A stretch of 64,000 bases of DNA from Phyllobacterium sp. 21LDTY02-6 (GCF_023554255.2 NZ_JAMJWD020000007.1:186001-250000), one strand, 5' to 3'. Positions 36,198-46,384 are shown, counted from the first letter of the stretch. Numbers and translations are program-made. Notes: generated from the sequence alone by a model not told the origin.

Positions 36198-37460
36198 TTA
36201 CTGTGGATAACGCCTCATTACCAGCGAAGCGTTCGTGCCGCCAAATCCAAATGAATTCGACAGCGCGATATCGATCTTGCGCTCGCGCGGCTTGTGCGGC
36301 ACGAGATCGATCTTCGTCTCCTTCGACGGCTTGTCGAGATTGAGCGTCGCCGGAGCGATATTGTCGCGGATGGCAAGCGCGCAGAAAATGGCCTCGGTCG
36401 ATCCCGCCGCACCCAGAAGATGGCCGATCGACGATTTCGTCGAAGACATGGATATCTTCGAGGCGGCATCGCCGACGACGCGCTCGACAGCGGCAAGCTC
36501 GATCACGTCGGCCATGGTCGAGGTGCCGTGCGAATTGATGTAGTCGACATCTTCCGGCCGGATGCCGGCGCGCTTCAGCGCCATTTCCATGGAGCGCTGC
36601 GCGCCCTCGCCGCTCTCGGACGGCGCGGTGATGTGATAGGCATCGCCGGACAGGCCGTAGCCGATGATCTCGGCATAGATCTTCGCGCCGCGCGCCAGCG
36701 CGTGGTCGAGGTCTTCGAGGATGACGATGCCGGCGCCCTCGCCCATGACGAAGCCGTCGCGATCCTCGTCATAGGGACGCGAAGCGGCGGTCGGATCGTC
36801 ATTGCGTTCGGTGGACAGCGCCTTGCAGGCGGCAAAGCCGGCCAGCGAAATGCGGCTGACGGGCGATTCCGTGCCGCCGGCCACCATGACGTCCGCATCG
36901 CCAAAGGCGATCAGGCGGGCCGCATCGCCAATGGCGTGCGCGCCGGTGGAGCAGGCGGTAACGACGGAATGGTTGGGGCCGCGCAGCTTGTGCTTGATGG
37001 AAACCTGGCCCGAGGCAAGGTTGATCAGGCGTCCCGGAATGAAGAATGGCGAAATGCGGCGCGGGCCCTTGTCGCGCAGGGTATAGCCCGCCTCGACAAT
37101 GCCTTCGAGGCCGCCAATGCCCGAACCGATCAGCACGCCCGTGCGGATCTGGTCCTCGTCGCTCTCGGGCGCCCATTTCGCATCGGCCAGCGCCTGGTCG
37201 GCGGCAGCCATGGCATAGACAATGAAGGGATCGACCTTGCGCTGCTCCTTCGGCTCCATCCACTCGTCTGGATTGAACGTGCCGTCGGTGCCATCGCCCA
37301 CCGGAATGCGGCAGGCGATCTTGCAGGGAAGATCCTCCACCTCGAATTCGGTGATCCGCCGCGCCCCGCTCTGTCCGGCCAGAAGCCGGGTCCAGGAAAG
37401 CTCGACACCCGATGCAAGAGGAGAAACCAGCCCAAGGCCGGTTATGACAACACGCCTCAT
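36198..37460 (-). CDS. fabF: 3-oxoacyl-ACP synthase II (FabF)
   Basis: A 420-residue condensing enzyme that elongates acyl chains on ACP. The nucleophile region VTACSTGAHAIGDA and the two catalytic histidine segments NSHGTSTMADVIE and KSSIGHLLGAAG are present, so the Cys-His-His triad is intact. N-terminal RRVVITGLGLVSPL is typical of FabF. It follows acpP on the same strand with a 107-base gap. The next gene downstream is mltG. Confidence 0.98.
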   Translation of the reverse strand: MRRVVITGLGLVSPLASGVELSWTRLLAGQSGARRITEFEVEDLPCKIACRIPVGDGTDGTFNPDEWMEPKEQRKVDPFIVYAMAAADQALADAKWAPESDEDQIRTGVLIGSGIGGLEGIVEAGYTLRDKGPRRISPFFIPGRLINLASGQVSIKHKLRGPNHSVVTACSTGAHAIGDAARLIAFGDADVMVAGGTESPVSRISLAGFAACKALSTERNDDPTAASRPYDEDRDGFVMGEGAGIVILEDLDHALARGAKIYAEIIGYGLSGDAYHITAPSESGEGAQRSMEMALKRAGIRPEDVDYINSHGTSTMADVIELAAVERVVGDAASKISMSSTKSSIGHLLGAAGSTEAIFCALAIRDNIAPATLNLDKPSKETKIDLVPHKPRERKIDIALSNSFGFGGTNASLVMRRYPQ

Positions 37461-37567
37461 GGCCGATCCTTAATTGTCATATGCAACATGATTGTATCCG
37501 GTCATGCACATGGAGGAGAAAGGCCTGTACCCGTTCTCCCTTCATGTCCTGCCAGGCGTCCAAGAGA

Positions 37568-37804
37568 TCAGGCAGATGCCTTGTCGATGAACTTGACGGC
37601 ATCGCCGACAGTCAAAATCGTCTCGGCAGCATCGTCCGGAATCTCAACGCCGAATTCTTCTTCAAATGCCATCACGAGCTCGACGGTATCCAGGCTGTCT
37701 GCGCCCAGATCGTCGATGAAGCTCGCACCATCGGTGACTTTCTCGGCATCAACGCCCAGATGCTCAATGACGATTTTCTTGACGCGTTCTGCAGTATCAC
37801 TCAT
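37568..37804 (-). CDS. acpP: Acyl carrier protein
   Basis: A 78-residue acidic carrier protein of fatty-acid synthesis. The serine that carries phosphopantetheine is in [21 protein letters not shown] (Ser about 38). The sequence is close to other rhizobial AcpP. Cotranscription with fabF is likely. A 282-base gap separates it from fabG, so it probably has its own strong promoter; that gap holds a perfect 13-base dyad. Confidence 0.98.
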   Translation of the reverse strand: MSDTAERVKKIVIEHLGVDAEKVTDGASFIDDLGADSLDTVELVMAFEEEFGVEIPDDAAETILTVGDAVKFIDKASA

Positions 37805-37890
37805 GTGGAAACCTCAACCTGTTTGTTTTTCCCTACGCCTTGGTTAGCGGCACGGATGACTCTAATCAAGCAATAAGATGGTAGTTCCGC

Positions 37891-37903
37891 GCTGTTTAAC
37901 AGC
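37891..37903. promoter_or_regulatory. Perfect dyad GCTGTT-T-AACAGC upstream of acpP
   Basis: A 13-base perfect dyad 87 bases before the acpP start, in a 282-base gap with no gene. It is of a size and symmetry usual for a dimeric repressor site, but I do not recognise the regulator. Confidence 0.35.
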
Positions 37904-38086
37904 TAAAACACCAACCCCTGCGGCTTATTCCTTGCGGAATTCGACGGGCTTTCAATCGTTTTGTATCGCCCGAACTGGTGCGCGACTTATCACGCTTTGT
38001 TCGCGGCCTCAATCGCATAAATAGCATTGCCTGCCGGAAGTCCGACGGCGATGCCGCCGCCGGCTCGTATCATCGGATCGCGGCGA

Positions 38087-38824
38087 TCAGATCATGGCCA
38101 TGCCGCCATTGACGTGGATGGTCTGGCCGGTGACGTATGAGGCCTCGTTGCTGGCAAGATAGGCGACGGAGGACGCGACCTCCTCGCCGGTGCCCATGCG
38201 GCGCATCGGAATGGCGCCCATGATCGTTTCCTTCTGCTTGTCGTTCAGCTTGTCGGTCATGGCTGATTCGATGAAGCCCGGAGCGACGCAGTTCACCGTC
38301 ACGTTGCGGCTGGCGATTTCCTGCGCCAGCGACTTGGAGAAACCGATGAGGCCGGCCTTGGAGGCGACGTAGTTGGTCTGGCCCGGATTGCCGGTCACGC
38401 CGACCACCGAGGTGATGTTGACGATGCGGCCATAGCGGCGGCGCATCATCGGATGCGTCAGTTCGCGGGTCAGGCGGAACACGGCCGTGAGGTTGACCTC
38501 GAGCACATTGTCCCAATCATCGTCGCTCATGCGCACGAACAGCCCGTCCTTGGTGATGCCGGCATTGTTGACGAGGATATCGACGCCTTCGAGGTCGGCT
38601 TCCGCCTTCACGCCCAACGCCTTGACCTCGTCGCGGTCGGAAAGATTGGCCGGGAAGAGCCTGACGCGGTCGCCGAGTTCAGCGGCAAGGGATTCCAGCT
38701 TCTCCACGCGGGTGCCGTGGAGGCCGACAATGGCGCCCTGCGCATGCAATGTGCGGGCGATGGCTTCGCCTATACCGCCGGTCGCGCCGGTGATAAGTGC
38801 CTTGCGGCCAGTCAGGTCAAACAT
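38087..38824 (-). CDS. fabG: 3-oxoacyl-ACP reductase (FabG)
   Basis: A 245-residue NADPH-dependent SDR for the first reduction in chain elongation. TGATGGIGEAIA cofactor loop, NNAGITKD, the catalytic Ser in ITSVVGVTGNPGQTNYVASKAGL with YVASK, and the FIESAMTDKLNDKQKE substrate loop are typical of FabG. It lies 17 bases after fabD on the same strand, so the two are cotranscribed, with acpP after a larger gap. Confidence 0.98.
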   Translation of the reverse strand: MFDLTGRKALITGATGGIGEAIARTLHAQGAIVGLHGTRVEKLESLAAELGDRVRLFPANLSDRDEVKALGVKAEADLEGVDILVNNAGITKDGLFVRMSDDDWDNVLEVNLTAVFRLTRELTHPMMRRRYGRIVNITSVVGVTGNPGQTNYVASKAGLIGFSKSLAQEIASRNVTVNCVAPGFIESAMTDKLNDKQKETIMGAIPMRRMGTGEEVASSVAYLASNEASYVTGQTIHVNGGMAMI

Positions 38825-38841
38825 GTCATTCCCCTATGGTT

Positions 38842-39792
38842 TCAAGCTGTCAAAGCGGCGATGGCCGCATCCAAATCTTCGGGCGAGCCGACGGCGATAC
38901 CGGAAATCTCCTTGTCGATGCGCCGGGCGAGGCCGGTGAGCACCTTGCCGGCGCCGATCTCGTAGAGCGTGGTGACGCCGTTTGCGGCGAACCATTCCAC
39001 GGTTTCGCGCCAGCGCACCTGGCCGGTGACCTGCTCGACCAGCAGGCCGGCGATCTCGGCGGCATCGGTGACCGGCGCCGCGCGCACATTGGCGATCAGC
39101 GGCACCACCGGATCATGCTTTGCAACGCCGGCCAGCGCCTCGCGCATGGCCTCGGCCGCCGGCTGCATCAGCGCCGAATGGAAGGGCGCCGAAACCGGCA
39201 GCATGATGGCGCGCTTGGCGCCCCTGGCCGATGCCAGCGCCGCCGCCGCCTCGACGGCAGCCCTGGCGCCCGAGATGACGAGCTGGCCGCCGCCATTGTC
39301 ATTGGCGATCTGCACCTGGCCGGATGCCTCGTCGCAGGCCGCCTGCACATCGGCATGTTCGAGGCCGATGATGGCGGCCATGGCGCCCTCGCCCGCCGGC
39401 ACCGCCTTCTGCATGGCATTGCCCCTTATGCGCAGGAGACGCGCAGTATCGGCAAGCGAGAACGTGCCGGCGGCGCAAAGCGCGGAATATTCGCCGAGCG
39501 AATGGCCGGCGACATGGGAGACCTTGTCCTTCAGCGCGACGCCCTTCGCTTCGAGAACGCGGATGGCGGCGATGGATACGGCCATCAGCGCCGGCTGCGC
39601 ATTGGCGGTCAGGGTCAGCGTTTCCTCCGGCCCGTCCCAGATGATGGCGGAGAGCTTTTCACCCAGCGCCTCGTCCACTTCCTCGAAGACGCGGCGCGCC
39701 TCGGGAAAACTGTCGGCCAGCGCCTTGCCCATGCCGACCGACTGGCTTCCCTGGCCCGGAAAGGTGAATGCAATGGACATGGTCGTCTCCAT
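38842..39792 (-). CDS. fabD: Malonyl-CoA:ACP transacylase (FabD)
   Basis: A 316-residue transferase that loads malonate on ACP. N-terminal FTFPGQGSQSVGMGKAL with the oxyanion Gln, the nucleophile elbow GHSLGEYSAL (Ser about 95) and the catalytic His in PVSAPFHSALMQPA are present. It heads the minus-strand fabD-fabG-acpP-fabF group. Its promoter region is shared, back to back, with rpsF. Confidence 0.97.
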   Translation of the reverse strand: METTMSIAFTFPGQGSQSVGMGKALADSFPEARRVFEEVDEALGEKLSAIIWDGPEETLTLTANAQPALMAVSIAAIRVLEAKGVALKDKVSHVAGHSLGEYSALCAAGTFSLADTARLLRIRGNAMQKAVPAGEGAMAAIIGLEHADVQAACDEASGQVQIANDNGGGQLVISGARAAVEAAAALASARGAKRAIMLPVSAPFHSALMQPAAEAMREALAGVAKHDPVVPLIANVRAAPVTDAAEIAGLLVEQVTGQVRWRETVEWFAANGVTTLYEIGAGKVLTGLARRIDKEISGIAVGSPEDLDAAIAALTA

Positions 39793-39931
39793 CCGAAATG
39801 AATTTCAATGTGCTGCGCGGTTTGCCTATGGGCAAGCATAGAGTCAAGTCTTGATACATCGGCACGACATGCGGTAAATTTGCGTCATTATAAGTAAAAG
39901 CCCCGGCGGGACACAAAAAACCGTTCGCGGC

Positions 39932-39960
39932 TTGCTTCTTTGGCCATTTGCCCGTATAGA
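39932..39960 (+). promoter_or_regulatory. Candidate promoter for rpsF operon
   Basis: TTGCTT at 39932-39937, 17-base spacer, TATAGA at 39955-39960: a close match to the sigma-70 consensus. The expected start of transcription is about 39967, giving an untranslated leader of about 194 bases for rpsF. Confidence 0.55.
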
Positions 39961-39966
39961 GCGCCC

Positions 39967-40160
39967 GTTCATTGCTCGGCGTCAGCTGGGGGCTGAACGG
40001 AGGGCCGGACCAAAATCCGTCGAAGCGAAAAGCTTCAGCCTCCCGTGTCTCCGCTCTCGATCGTCTCCACAGCGTCCTTTCTTCGCCGCACCGCGGCTTG
40101 AGAGATTCGCAGAGGTTCACCGCTGGCCCGCGCAATATCAACGAAGAAAGGCAAAGACAA
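39967..40160 (+). other. Long 5' leader of the rpsF-rpsR operon
   Basis: The roughly 194 bases between the inferred start of transcription and the rpsF ATG hold no supportable gene. Short inverted repeats are present: CCGTTCA/TGAACGG (loop about 22 bases) in the first third, and GAAGC-GAAAA-GCTTC near 40022. Leaders of S6/S18 operons in many bacteria are bound by the S6:S18 complex for autoregulation. I do not see the exact consensus, so this remains a hypothesis. The rest of the fabD-rpsF gap (39793-39931) holds no gene. Confidence 0.4.
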
Positions 40161-40595
40161 ATGGCTCTTTATGAACATGTGTTCCTTGCCCGGCAGGACA
40201 TTTCGCAGCAGCAGGTCGATGCGCTTGTAGAACAGTACAAGGGCATCATCGAGACCAATGGCGGCACAGTCGGGCGTATCGAAAGCTGGGGTCTGCGGGC
40301 CCTCACCTATCGTATCAACAAGAACCGCAAGGCGTATTACTCGCTGCTCAACATCACTGCTCCCGCAGCAGCGATTGCCGAGCTCGAGCGCCAGCAGCGC
40401 ATCAATGAAGACGTTCTGCGCTTCATGACCGTGCGTGTCGACGAGCACGAGGAAGGCCAGTCGGCCATGCTCGCACGCCGCGACGACCGCCGCGATCGCG
40501 ACGATACGAGGTTTGGTGGCCGCGAGGACGATCGTCCGCGCCGTCCGCGCCGCCCGCGTGAAAACGAAGCCGGTGAAGGAGCAGCAGCAGAATAA
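40161..40595 (+). CDS. rpsF: 30S ribosomal protein S6
   Basis: A 144-residue small-subunit protein that binds 16S rRNA together with S18. [30 protein letters not shown] and [22 protein letters not shown] are canonical. Beyond the usual core it carries an acidic/arginine-rich tail of about 45 residues ([24 protein letters not shown]...), common in alphaproteobacteria and probably disordered. ATG 40161 is chosen over the longer frame because it begins the conserved protein. Its stop TAA shares a base with the rpsR ATG. Confidence 0.98.
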   Translation: MALYEHVFLARQDISQQQVDALVEQYKGIIETNGGTVGRIESWGLRALTYRINKNRKAYYSLLNITAPAAAIAELERQQRINEDVLRFMTVRVDEHEEGQSAMLARRDDRRDRDDTRFGGREDDRPRRPRRPRENEAGEGAAAE

Positions 40596-40843
40596 TGGTT
40601 GACATCAATCAGATCCCGACCCGCCGTCCGTTCCATCGCCGCCGCAAGACGTGCCCGTTCTCGGGTGCCAATGCGCCGAAGATCGACTACAAGGACGTCA
40701 AGCTGCTTTCGCGCTACATTTCCGAGCGCGGCAAGATCGTTCCTTCGCGTATCACAGCGGTAAGCCAGAAGAAGCAGCGTGAACTTGCCCAGGCAATCAA
40801 GCGCGCCCGTTTCCTCGGCCTGCTGCCCTACGTCGTAAAGTAA
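40595..40843 (+). CDS. rpsR: 30S ribosomal protein S18
   Basis: An 82-residue basic protein, the partner of S6 on the platform of the small subunit. [48 protein letters not shown] and the final [15 protein letters not shown] are invariant features. The start overlaps the rpsF stop by one base (TAATG), so synthesis is coupled. Confidence 0.99.
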   Translation: MVDINQIPTRRPFHRRRKTCPFSGANAPKIDYKDVKLLSRYISERGKIVPSRITAVSQKKQRELAQAIKRARFLGLLPYVVK

Positions 40844-40971
40844 TCATCATGGCGGCGGAGCGATCCGCCGCCAGTTCCATCCGCGATGGGCGCGGGTCTG
40901 GACATTCAAACTGACTGAAAACCCAAGTTGAGGCATTGGCGCCTCTAACTGCCGGAATGGCAGGACAGCGA

Positions 40972-41949
40972 GTGAAAATGATCCCTGGTGCACGAGATAT
41001 TGGCGTTGGAGTATTGGCGGGCCTCGCGGCCGCGCTGCTCACGATCGGCATCATCGCCCAGTCGCCGCTCGCGACCACCCTCATGCTGTTCTCGCCATTG
41101 CCGATCATGGTCGCCGCCCTCGGCTGGGGCACGTCCGTCGGCGTCGTCGCCGTCATCGCCATGGCCGCGATCATCTCGCTCGTCACCGCCCCCATCGTCG
41201 CGCTGGTGACGATCCTCGTGACCGCGCTTCCCGCCGCTGCCGCCGCCTATTTCACCGGCCTTGCGCGCCCCGCCCTCGAACTCGGCGGGCCGAAGGACAG
41301 CTATGTCTGGTATCCGCTGGCCGATACGCTGCTGCGCGTGGCGCTGATCCTTGCCGCCGGCTTCATCATCATCGGCGCGCTTATCGGCTTCGGCGATGCG
41401 CTGGCACCGCGGCTGCTGCAGGAATTCACCTCTTTCGCCGCCTCGAGCGATCCCTCGGTCGCGCCCGATCCGGCGGCGATCGAACAGCTCGTCCGCTACA
41501 TGATGCGGGTCGCCCCGGCGATCATCCCGGCCATGTGGGTGCTGTTCACCATCGCCAATCTCTATCTCGCCTTGCGCCTGACGGCCGCCTCCGGCCGGCT
41601 GCGGCGGCCGCGCGACGACTGGCCGAGGGCGCTGCGCATGCCGCGCGCCGGGCTCATCATCTTCGCCGTCGCCTGTGCCGGCGCATTCCTGCCCGGCGGC
41701 ACCGGCCATGCGGCGATGGCGATCATCGGCGCTCTCGGCGCCGGTTTCACCATGGCCGGCTTCGCCATGCTCCACGCCAGGACCAGGGGGCAGCCATGGC
41801 GGCCCGTGGCGCTGTGGCTCGCCTATCTCGCGGCCTCGCTCTTCATCCTGGCGCTCATACCCTTCTTCGTCGCCGGATTGCTGGACACCTCGCGCAGCGC
41901 GCCGGTTTCCAGGGCCTCGAAAGACACCAGACCCAACAACGACAATTGA
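40972..41949 (+). CDS. DUF2232 membrane protein
   Basis: A 325-residue polytopic protein with about eight hydrophobic segments (IGVGVLAGLAAALLTIGIIA, ILVTALPAAAAAYFTGLA, VALILAAGFIIIGALIGFG, IIPAMWVLFTIANLYLALRL and others), found between rpsR and rplI in many alphaproteobacteria and usually labelled DUF2232. No catalytic residues are apparent and the function is unknown. I prefer the GTG at 40972, with AGGA six bases upstream; ATG 40978 and ATG 40957 are alternatives. It ends 25 bases before rplI and is probably in the same operon. Confidence 0.8.
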   Translation: MKMIPGARDIGVGVLAGLAAALLTIGIIAQSPLATTLMLFSPLPIMVAALGWGTSVGVVAVIAMAAIISLVTAPIVALVTILVTALPAAAAAYFTGLARPALELGGPKDSYVWYPLADTLLRVALILAAGFIIIGALIGFGDALAPRLLQEFTSFAASSDPSVAPDPAAIEQLVRYMMRVAPAIIPAMWVLFTIANLYLALRLTAASGRLRRPRDDWPRALRMPRAGLIIFAVACAGAFLPGGTGHAAMAIIGALGAGFTMAGFAMLHARTRGQPWRPVALWLAYLAASLFILALIPFFVAGLLDTSRSAPVSRASKDTRPNNDN

Positions 41950-41974
41950 AATCAAGACCTGAAAGGAACTCACA

Positions 41975-42544
41975 ATGGAAGTCATTCTCCTCGAACGCAT
42001 CAGCCGCCTCGGCCAGATGGGCGACACGGTAAAGGTAAAGGACGGTTTCGCCCGTAACTTCCTTCTGCCGCAGGGCAAGGCGCTGCGCGCCAACGAAGCC
42101 AACAAGAAGAAGTTCGAAGGCCAGCGCGCCCAGCTCGAAGCCCGCAACCTCGAGCGCAAGACCGAAGCCCAGGCCGTTGCCGACAAGCTCGACGGCAAGT
42201 CGTTCATCGCCATCCGTTCGGCCGGCGAGACGGGCCAGCTCTACGGTTCGGTTTCCACCCGCGACATCGCCGAGCTGATCAGCGCCGACGGTTTCTCGCT
42301 CAACCGCAACCAGGTCGAGCTGAACAACCCGATCAAGACGATCGGCCTGCACAAGATCGTTCTTTCGCTGCATCCGGAAGTCGAGGCAACCGTGACGATC
42401 AATATCGCCCGCACCACCGACGAGGCAGAGCGCCAGGTCAAGGGTGAGGACCTCACCTCCGCACAGGCCATCTACGGCATCGAAGAGACCCCGCTGTCGG
42501 ACGAATATTTCGACGACGCCGAGGAAGGCGAAGAGAACGCATGA
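41975..42544 (+). CDS. rplI: 50S ribosomal protein L9
   Basis: A 189-residue large-subunit protein. N-terminal rRNA-binding domain [44 protein letters not shown] is followed by the long connecting helix ([28 protein letters not shown]) and the C-terminal domain, with an acidic alphaproteobacterial tail ([13 protein letters not shown]). RBS AAAGGAACTCACA precedes the ATG. Two hairpins and a clear terminator follow. Confidence 0.98.
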   Translation: MEVILLERISRLGQMGDTVKVKDGFARNFLLPQGKALRANEANKKKFEGQRAQLEARNLERKTEAQAVADKLDGKSFIAIRSAGETGQLYGSVSTRDIAELISADGFSLNRNQVELNNPIKTIGLHKIVLSLHPEVEATVTINIARTTDEAERQVKGEDLTSAQAIYGIEETPLSDEYFDDAEEGEENA

Positions 42545-42596
42545 TCTAGATTTCGGAGTTCAAGCACTCCGAGAGTTGTTTTTACCCAAACGGAAG

Positions 42597-42627
42597 TACC
42601 CGGCAGCAATGCCGGGTATTTTTTTGC
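42597..42627 (+). terminator. Intrinsic terminator after rplI
   Basis: An 8-bp stem TACCCGGC/GCCGGGTA with a six-base loop, followed by a run of eight T. A second, weaker hairpin CGGAGT/ACTCCG lies just before it at 42554-42571. This ends the rpsF-rpsR-DUF2232-rplI transcript. Confidence 0.88.
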
Positions 42628-42801
42628 TTTCCAGAATGAAAAAATGATCTAGATTTCTTTGAGGACAGACTCATTTCATCTGATGGAACTTAATCCCTTC
42701 GACCGGATTGGTGAGTCCTCCTGTCACCCATGCCCGACCAAGACTCCCTCATTTCGAGTCTCTTTATGGCCGAGCTCTATCGTCAATGATGGAGATTGTT
42801 C

Positions 42802-44082
42802 ATGAATTCCATACTCCGAGCCGCGCTCCGGCGGATGATCCACACTGGCAACCTGACCGTTACCGATGCCTCCGGCAAGAAGAACCAGTTTGGCGACGGC
42901 AGTGGCCAGCTCGTTCATTTTCGCCTGAACAGCGCTGTCGCCGAACGCAAGATCGCCTTCGACCCTTCCCTGCAATTCGCGGAAGCCTACATGAATGGCG
43001 ATCTCGACGTGCTTGAAGGCGATATTTACGACGTACTGAAGATCGTGTTCGAAAATACCGGCGCCACCGTGGCCCGCGAGCCATGGATGGTGGCGCTCGA
43101 AGGCATTCGCCGGGCAACGCGCCGCCTGCACCAGATGAACAACCTGACCCGTTCATCCAGCAATGTGCAGCGCCATTACGACCTGTCCGAAGAACTCTAC
43201 CGCCTGTTCCTCGATACGGACATGCAATATTCCTGCGCCTATTTCGAGCGCCCGGATGCGACGCTGGAAGAGGCGCAGCTTGCCAAGAAGCGGCACATCG
43301 CCGCCAAGCTCCTGGTGCACAAGGACCACAAGACGCTCGACATCGGCTGCGGCTGGGGCGGGCTCGGGCTCTATCTCGCCCGGCATCTCGAGGCCAATGT
43401 GACGGGCGTGACGCTCTCGCAGGAACAGCACGCCATCGCCAACAAGCGCGCCTTCGAGGAAGGGCTATCGGCCAGCGCGCAGTTCCACCTGCGCGACTAC
43501 CGTACCATCGAGGACAGTTTCGACCGGATCGTCTCCGTCGGCATGTTCGAACATGTCGGCGTCGGCCATTTCGCCGAATATTTCCAGCATACGGCGCGGC
43601 TGCTGAAGAAGGACGGCGTGTTCGTGCTGCATGCGATCGGCCGGTCCGACGGTCCGTCCTATACCAACGCCTTCATCCAGAAATACATCTTCCCGGGCGG
43701 CTATATTCCGGCGCTGTCGGAGGTCATCCCCCATATCGAGAAGGCCGGGCTCGTCGTTACCGATATCGAGATCCTGCGCCTGCATTACGCCGACACGCTG
43801 CGCATCTGGCGCGAGCGCTTCATGGCCAACCGCGACAAGGCCAAGGCCATCTATGACGAGCGCTTCTGCAGGATGTGGGAATTCTACCTCGCCGCCTCGG
43901 AATCGGCCTTCCGCTGGCAGAACCTGATGGTGTTCCAGATCCAGCTGGCGCACCGGCAGGAGGCCGTGCCCCTCACCCGAAATTATATCGAGCACGAGGA
44001 GAAACGGCTGAAGCGGCTCGAATGCGAGCGCAGCTCCGCCAACAGCCAGACCCGGCAGAAGGAATCCATCGCCGGCCGATGA
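42802..44082 (+). CDS. cfa: Cyclopropane-fatty-acyl-phospholipid synthase
   Basis: A 426-residue SAM-dependent enzyme adding a methylene bridge to unsaturated membrane lipids, usually on entry to stationary phase or acid stress. SAM motif LDIGCGWGGLGLYLA, VTGVTLSQEQHAIA, the active-site region VSVGMFEHVGVGHFAEYF and the YIFPGGYIPALSEV block are all present. ATG 42802 has GGAG seven bases upstream. It sits between two conserved blocks (rplI and dnaB), an inserted position, and is bounded by terminator and a long noncoding gap. Confidence 0.93.
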   Translation: MNSILRAALRRMIHTGNLTVTDASGKKNQFGDGSGQLVHFRLNSAVAERKIAFDPSLQFAEAYMNGDLDVLEGDIYDVLKIVFENTGATVAREPWMVALEGIRRATRRLHQMNNLTRSSSNVQRHYDLSEELYRLFLDTDMQYSCAYFERPDATLEEAQLAKKRHIAAKLLVHKDHKTLDIGCGWGGLGLYLARHLEANVTGVTLSQEQHAIANKRAFEEGLSASAQFHLRDYRTIEDSFDRIVSVGMFEHVGVGHFAEYFQHTARLLKKDGVFVLHAIGRSDGPSYTNAFIQKYIFPGGYIPALSEVIPHIEKAGLVVTDIEILRLHYADTLRIWRERFMANRDKAKAIYDERFCRMWEFYLAASESAFRWQNLMVFQIQLAHRQEAVPLTRNYIEHEEKRLKRLECERSSANSQTRQKESIAGR

Positions 44083-44203
44083 TGGCGATGACGGGAGTGG
44101 CGGTTACCGCTGCCACTCTCTCCGGTGGATTGCAACACCTGTTGAATACGGAAAATCCGCACCACGCCCGCGCAATCGCGTCTGGTCATTGAAAAGGGGG
44201 AGA

Positions 44204-44381
44204 CGGGCGGTCTTCAGCGCGTCAGTAGGTATCAGGGTCGAGGTCCGAAGACCGCCCGCGACGTCTTTGCCTGCTGTTCCTGCGCTTGTCAGACGCAACA
44301 ACCCGGAAAACGAAGCGCTACCTCCGTTTCCTTCTGCAGTTTGCCGGTCAATCGGGGTTGTCACTTCCGACTGTCCGGCAA
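44204..44381 (+). ncRNA. Candidate structured RNA (four hairpins)
   Basis: Consecutive inverted repeats: CGGGCGGTCTTC/GAAGACCGCCCG (44204-44215 with 44247-44258, 12 bp perfect), TGCG/CGCA (44281-44297), GGAAAACG/CGTTTCC with one bulge (44305-44331), and TTGCCGG/CCGGCAA (44341-44381) with a nested TCGG/CCGA. Such density is unlikely by chance in a short gap. No known family recognised; it is not tmRNA, RNase P, SRP or 6S by the motifs I can check by eye. Strand is unproven because inverted repeats fold on either strand. Confidence 0.35.
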
Positions 44382-44468
44382 CGCCACCCTTTCCCAGCTT
44401 GTCGAAACAGCTCCGGAAGCTGCTCCCCCACTGGAAAGGACCTGCACAGAATAACCCGGTTTCAAAGT

Positions 44469-44496
44469 GGTGGGATAAGTTTCCATTTATCCCACC
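44469..44496. other. 10-bp perfect inverted repeat
   Basis: GGTGGGATAA/TTATCCCACC around an eight-base GTTTCCAT loop. It is not followed by a U-run and lies 40 bases before the dispersed repeat copy. Role unknown. Confidence 0.5.
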
Positions 44497-44529
44497 AGAG
44501 GGGACGTGTGTTGCATAAATGATGTGCGT

Positions 44530-44730
44530 GCTTCGTGCTTCGACAAGCTCAGCATGAGGGGCTCAGGATGAGGATGATTGATTTGATTGCAGAAAAGCAG
44601 GGAGCCATGATCTGAAACCTCGCAGAATTATCCCCCCGCCAAACACCCAATTCTTTCATCCTGAGCCTGTAGAAGGGCGCAGCAACATTCCTGCAGTCTC
44701 TTTTTTGGAACGCTGCATCGAATAATGCGC
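44530..44730 (-). repeat. Dispersed inverted-repeat element, copy C
   Basis: Diverged copy of the element found twice near 52 kb, in the opposite orientation. Arms: CTTCGACAAGCTCAGCATG at 44538 onward and CATCCTGAGCCTGTAGAAG at 44657-44675. The bases after the second arm (GCGCAGCAACATTCCTGCAG...) are homologous to the reverse complement of the core of copies A and B, and GATTGATTTGATTGCAG plus GGGAGC...TGAAACCTC match their outer flank. Confidence 0.75.
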
Positions 44731-44862
44731 GGTCCGGCGTCTTTATCAAAATTGCAAGCCCGATTTTCGCCGCCTGTTGATAGCGAGAATCATGCTACGG
44801 TTTTGTTTTACACCTCCGCCATATCTGCATACTCCAGAAGCTGGACAGGATCGGGATTCGAA

Positions 44863-46356
<1,494 letters not shown>

Positions 46357-46384
46357 CCAATTGCCCCTTCATCAATCGCAGATA

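Larger units (their letters stand above)
44083..44862. other. 780-base noncoding gap between cfa and dnaB
   Basis: No supportable gene. In order it holds: a hairpin GAGTGGC/GCCACTC at 44095-44118 soon after cfa; a chain of hairpins at 44204-44381; an isolated 10-bp inverted repeat at 44469-44496; a copy of the dispersed repeat element (about 44530-44730); and the dnaB upstream region. Open frames of 70-110 codons here look noncoding (Pro/Arg/Ser rich, no ribosome sites). Confidence 0.6.

Noticed and set aside
42541-42660. Insertion-sequence remnant after rplI
   Set aside because: Direct repeat flanks a normal terminator; no transposase fragment or terminal inverted repeats.
44104-44364. Possible 86-residue minus-strand protein in the cfa-dnaB gap
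   Set aside because: No ribosome site, crosses several hairpin arms, no family recognised; a structured noncoding region fits better.
44189-44518. Possible 109-residue plus-strand protein in the same gap
   Set aside because: Starts with TTG, no ribosome site, Pro/Arg/Ser-rich, overlaps inverted repeats; no protein-like pattern.
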